A DNA stretch of 64,000 nt from a virus: positions 1-64,000 of the IMG/VR virus record IMGVR_UViG_3300022843_000001, one strand, 5' to 3'. Shown here one piece after another: positions 62,360-64,000 of the stretch (the stretch's first letter is position 1; each line of letters opens with the position of its first letter). A model generated the notes under the pieces. The model made no database searches, was not told the DNA's origin, and saw only the letters and a program-made list of their open reading frames with translations. Position numbers and translations under genes: made by a program.

Positions 62360-63676
62360 CTATTTAAAATTTAAGTCCCAAAGGAATTCATCTTTGGTCG
62401 TGGTGGATTTCCAATATTCACCTTCAGCTTTTATGTTTTCTATCTGGGTTTTCAATTCATCTACCATCTCTTTGGTTAAAGTCATGATATTAAGACGCAG
62501 CAATTTGTCGCAGTCGTCGTCGGATGCCTTCATGAATGATTGAATTTGTTTGACAACCTTTGCTTTAGTGCTACCTTTAAACTTAACCTCGTCGGCAAGC
62601 ACAGCATTTATAAAAGCGCGTTTAATAAGCAACCATCGCATTTGTTCCTGCAATTTTTCAATCTTAGTTTTGATACGCAGATCAAGCACACCCATCTTGA
62701 ATTCAATAAAATCCTTTATTAAATCCCGCTCGTCAGTATATTCTTTAAGATTCCCTTCTGCATCAATCACAGTAATATTCTCTGCATATGATTTTTCAAG
62801 TTTAAACATCTTCTGAATCTTTGCATCAGTGTCTAAAGTTTTGGCAACCTTGTTGCTTAGGTGAATTTCAAACTGAAAACCATGTGTAGAACACTGATCT
62901 GAATATCTAACTATATTGCCATCATCTTCGATCTTATCAAGTATTTTGATATATGTCTCACGATCATAGCCGTATGGAATTTCAGTGATAATAAGTTTGG
63001 TAGAAGATGGGCGTTTGAATATCCCGTAAGATAAGAACCGGTCAGAAATAGGGTCGTATGATGTAGCACCTTCAAAGTCTGGAAATGTAATAGGCAAACG
63101 ATTAGTTATCTTTCCTTTGGAGATATATTCTTTACATGCTTTTATTATGTCTTTCTCGCTGCGCGGTAGTATATTGGTCGCAAATCCTGTCGCAATACCC
63201 TTTATGCCATTGGTCAAGACCAGTGGTATAACTGGAAGGTAATATTGAGGAGGAAGATGCTCTGGGTCTTCATGCTCTGGAGACAAGTCAATATCCTTGA
63301 TGTATTTGTTGAAGTTTGCGTGTAGTCGTGTGTAGACATAGCGAGCTGCGCCTGCCGCCTGTATCTGACGAGTACCAAACGAACCTCTACCTTCGATCAA
63401 ACAAATATTGTTGTTCCAATTGGCAGCCATCAACTGCCCTGCGCCTGCAGCAGAAGTTTCGCCGTGATTATAACCATAATCAGATATGATGCCCGATATA
63501 GCAGAGACCTTTTTGAACTCTTTGGATGAGTTCACAATCGACGAATAGAGATAGAAGCGCTGCACTGGTTTTAAACCATCCACAGCACTTGGAATTGCTC
63601 GATTCTCGATTGTGTACTTTGCAAAGTCTTTCATTTCATTATTTGCAATGTCTGTCAGAGAGTATATATTAATCAT
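62360..63676 (-). CDS. gp52: DNA topoisomerase II medium subunit gp52
   Basis: 438 residues (T4 gp52: 442). Type IIA GyrA-like core: MKDFAKYTIENRAIPSAVDGLKPVQRF, YNHGETSAAGAGQLMAANW, IEGRGSFGTRQIQAAGAAR112Y113VYTRL with Y113 as the DNA-cleaving tyrosine, then GIATGFATNILPRS. Forms the phage topoisomerase with the gp39/gp60 ATPase, which is not in this window. Confidence 0.94.
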   Translation of the reverse strand: MINIYSLTDIANNEMKDFAKYTIENRAIPSAVDGLKPVQRFYLYSSIVNSSKEFKKVSAISGIISDYGYNHGETSAAGAGQLMAANWNNNICLIEGRGSFGTRQIQAAGAARYVYTRLHANFNKYIKDIDLSPEHEDPEHLPPQYYLPVIPLVLTNGIKGIATGFATNILPRSEKDIIKACKEYISKGKITNRLPITFPDFEGATSYDPISDRFLSYGIFKRPSSTKLIITEIPYGYDRETYIKILDKIEDDGNIVRYSDQCSTHGFQFEIHLSNKVAKTLDTDAKIQKMFKLEKSYAENITVIDAEGNLKEYTDERDLIKDFIEFKMGVLDLRIKTKIEKLQEQMRWLLIKRAFINAVLADEVKFKGSTKAKVVKQIQSFMKASDDDCDKLLRLNIMTLTKEMVDELKTQIENIKAEGEYWKSTTTKDEFLWDLNFK

Positions 63677-64000
63677 TTATAGTTCCACCGTAAAAGATGC
63701 ATCAAAATCTGGATTTAAATCAGTAGGATAATATCCTCGAGGATTACATATCACCCGAGTATTTCCAATTTGATAGTCGCTTGTGTTGTGTAAATGCCCA
63801 TGAACCCAGAGCTCTGGTTGTGCTTCTCCCAAATCTATTACATGTTCGAATAGCTCAGTGCAATAGGCACCATTCAAAGAACTATTTTTGTAGTTATCAG
63901 ATACAGATTGAAACGATGGCGCCATATGTGTTACTACCACCACCTTGTTTCCTTTTTCTTTTTCAATCTTTATTAGTTCCATAATATAGATTTTAGAAGA
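63677..64000 (-). CDS. Metallophosphoesterase (C-terminal part, cut by window edge)
   Basis: The frame is open from the window edge; at least 107 codons are seen (a Met at 63982 is probably internal). VVVVTHMAPS, ELWVHGHLHN and GNTRVICNPRGY are the calcineurin-like metal-site motifs (GH, GHxH) of the C-terminal half. The N-terminal D-x-H and GDxx(D/N) motifs must lie beyond the window. Likely a phage phosphodiesterase/phosphatase next to gp52. Confidence 0.85.
   Translation of the reverse strand, partial: SSKIYIMELIKIEKEKGNKVVVVTHMAPSFQSVSDNYKNSSLNGAYCTELFEHVIDLGEAQPELWVHGHLHNTSDYQIGNTRVICNPRGYYPTDLNPDFDASFTVEL

Overview
The window is part of the genome of a T4-like contractile-tailed phage (T4-type myovirus). 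The evidence is a run of genes recognisable as T4 homologues in near-T4 order: baseplate gp6, gp7-position protein, gp8, gp25, gp5, gp27-like, gp53, gp48, gp54-like, gp26, gp51, a gp29-like tape measure, head completion gp4, and the replication genes gp32, gp33, gp59, gp30 and gp52. Several sequences (DUF4815 structural protein, gp32 without zinc ligands, HesB/IscA, RtcB, small conserved proteins) look more like the marine branch of the group than like T4 itself. The DNA is AT-rich and no photosynthesis genes are seen here, so a marine heterotroph is a plausible host, but the host cannot be named from the sequence.

Layout. 1-13.2 kb (minus strand): tail fibres and adhesins, including two fibres with S74 self-cleaving chaperone tails, a glycine-rich tip adhesin, repeat-rich surface proteins, and an embedded enzyme cassette (amidoligase, GNAT acetyltransferase, two tandem paralogues of unknown function). 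13.2-27.9 kb (minus): baseplate. 28-33.7 kb (plus): gp4, a homing endonuclease on the other strand, then tube-initiator, chaperone and tape-measure genes with a likely programmed -1 frameshift joining gp26 and gp51. 33.7-36.3 kb (minus): endolysin, gp32, gp59, gp33. 36.4-42 kb (minus): small early genes, each short operon with its own consensus sigma70-type promoter, ending with rtcB. 42-48.2 kb (minus): a very large tRNA array with embedded small genes, a homing endonuclease, structured RNAs and an IscA homologue. 48.3-64 kb (minus): accessory genes, DNA ligase, three SpoT-like HD hydrolases, dCMP deaminase, a nucleotide-sugar dehydrogenase, a second tRNA-Trp, membrane/lysis candidates, gp52 topoisomerase and a metallophosphoesterase cut by the window edge.

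Most striking points. (1) A P-loop protein is broken into two genes by a split intein placed exactly inside the Walker A motif, with other small ORFs between the halves. (2) The tRNA genes read by eye cover all 20 amino acids, next to the RNA ligase RtcB; some tRNA genes are nested, interrupted or carry unusual T-loops and variable arms. (3) Two promoter systems are visible: early/middle TTGACA-17-TATAAT promoters, often with a GTTATATCGATATAAC palindrome just upstream and a conserved leader, and T4-type late TATAAATA boxes, several exactly 5 nt before an ATG, which would give leaderless mRNAs. Two further sigma70-type promoters fire antisense into gene 3' ends with a shared leader sequence.

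Limits: everything was read by eye. tRNA limits may be off by 1-2 nt, anticodons of degenerate tRNAs are tentative, and functions of small proteins are mostly unknown.
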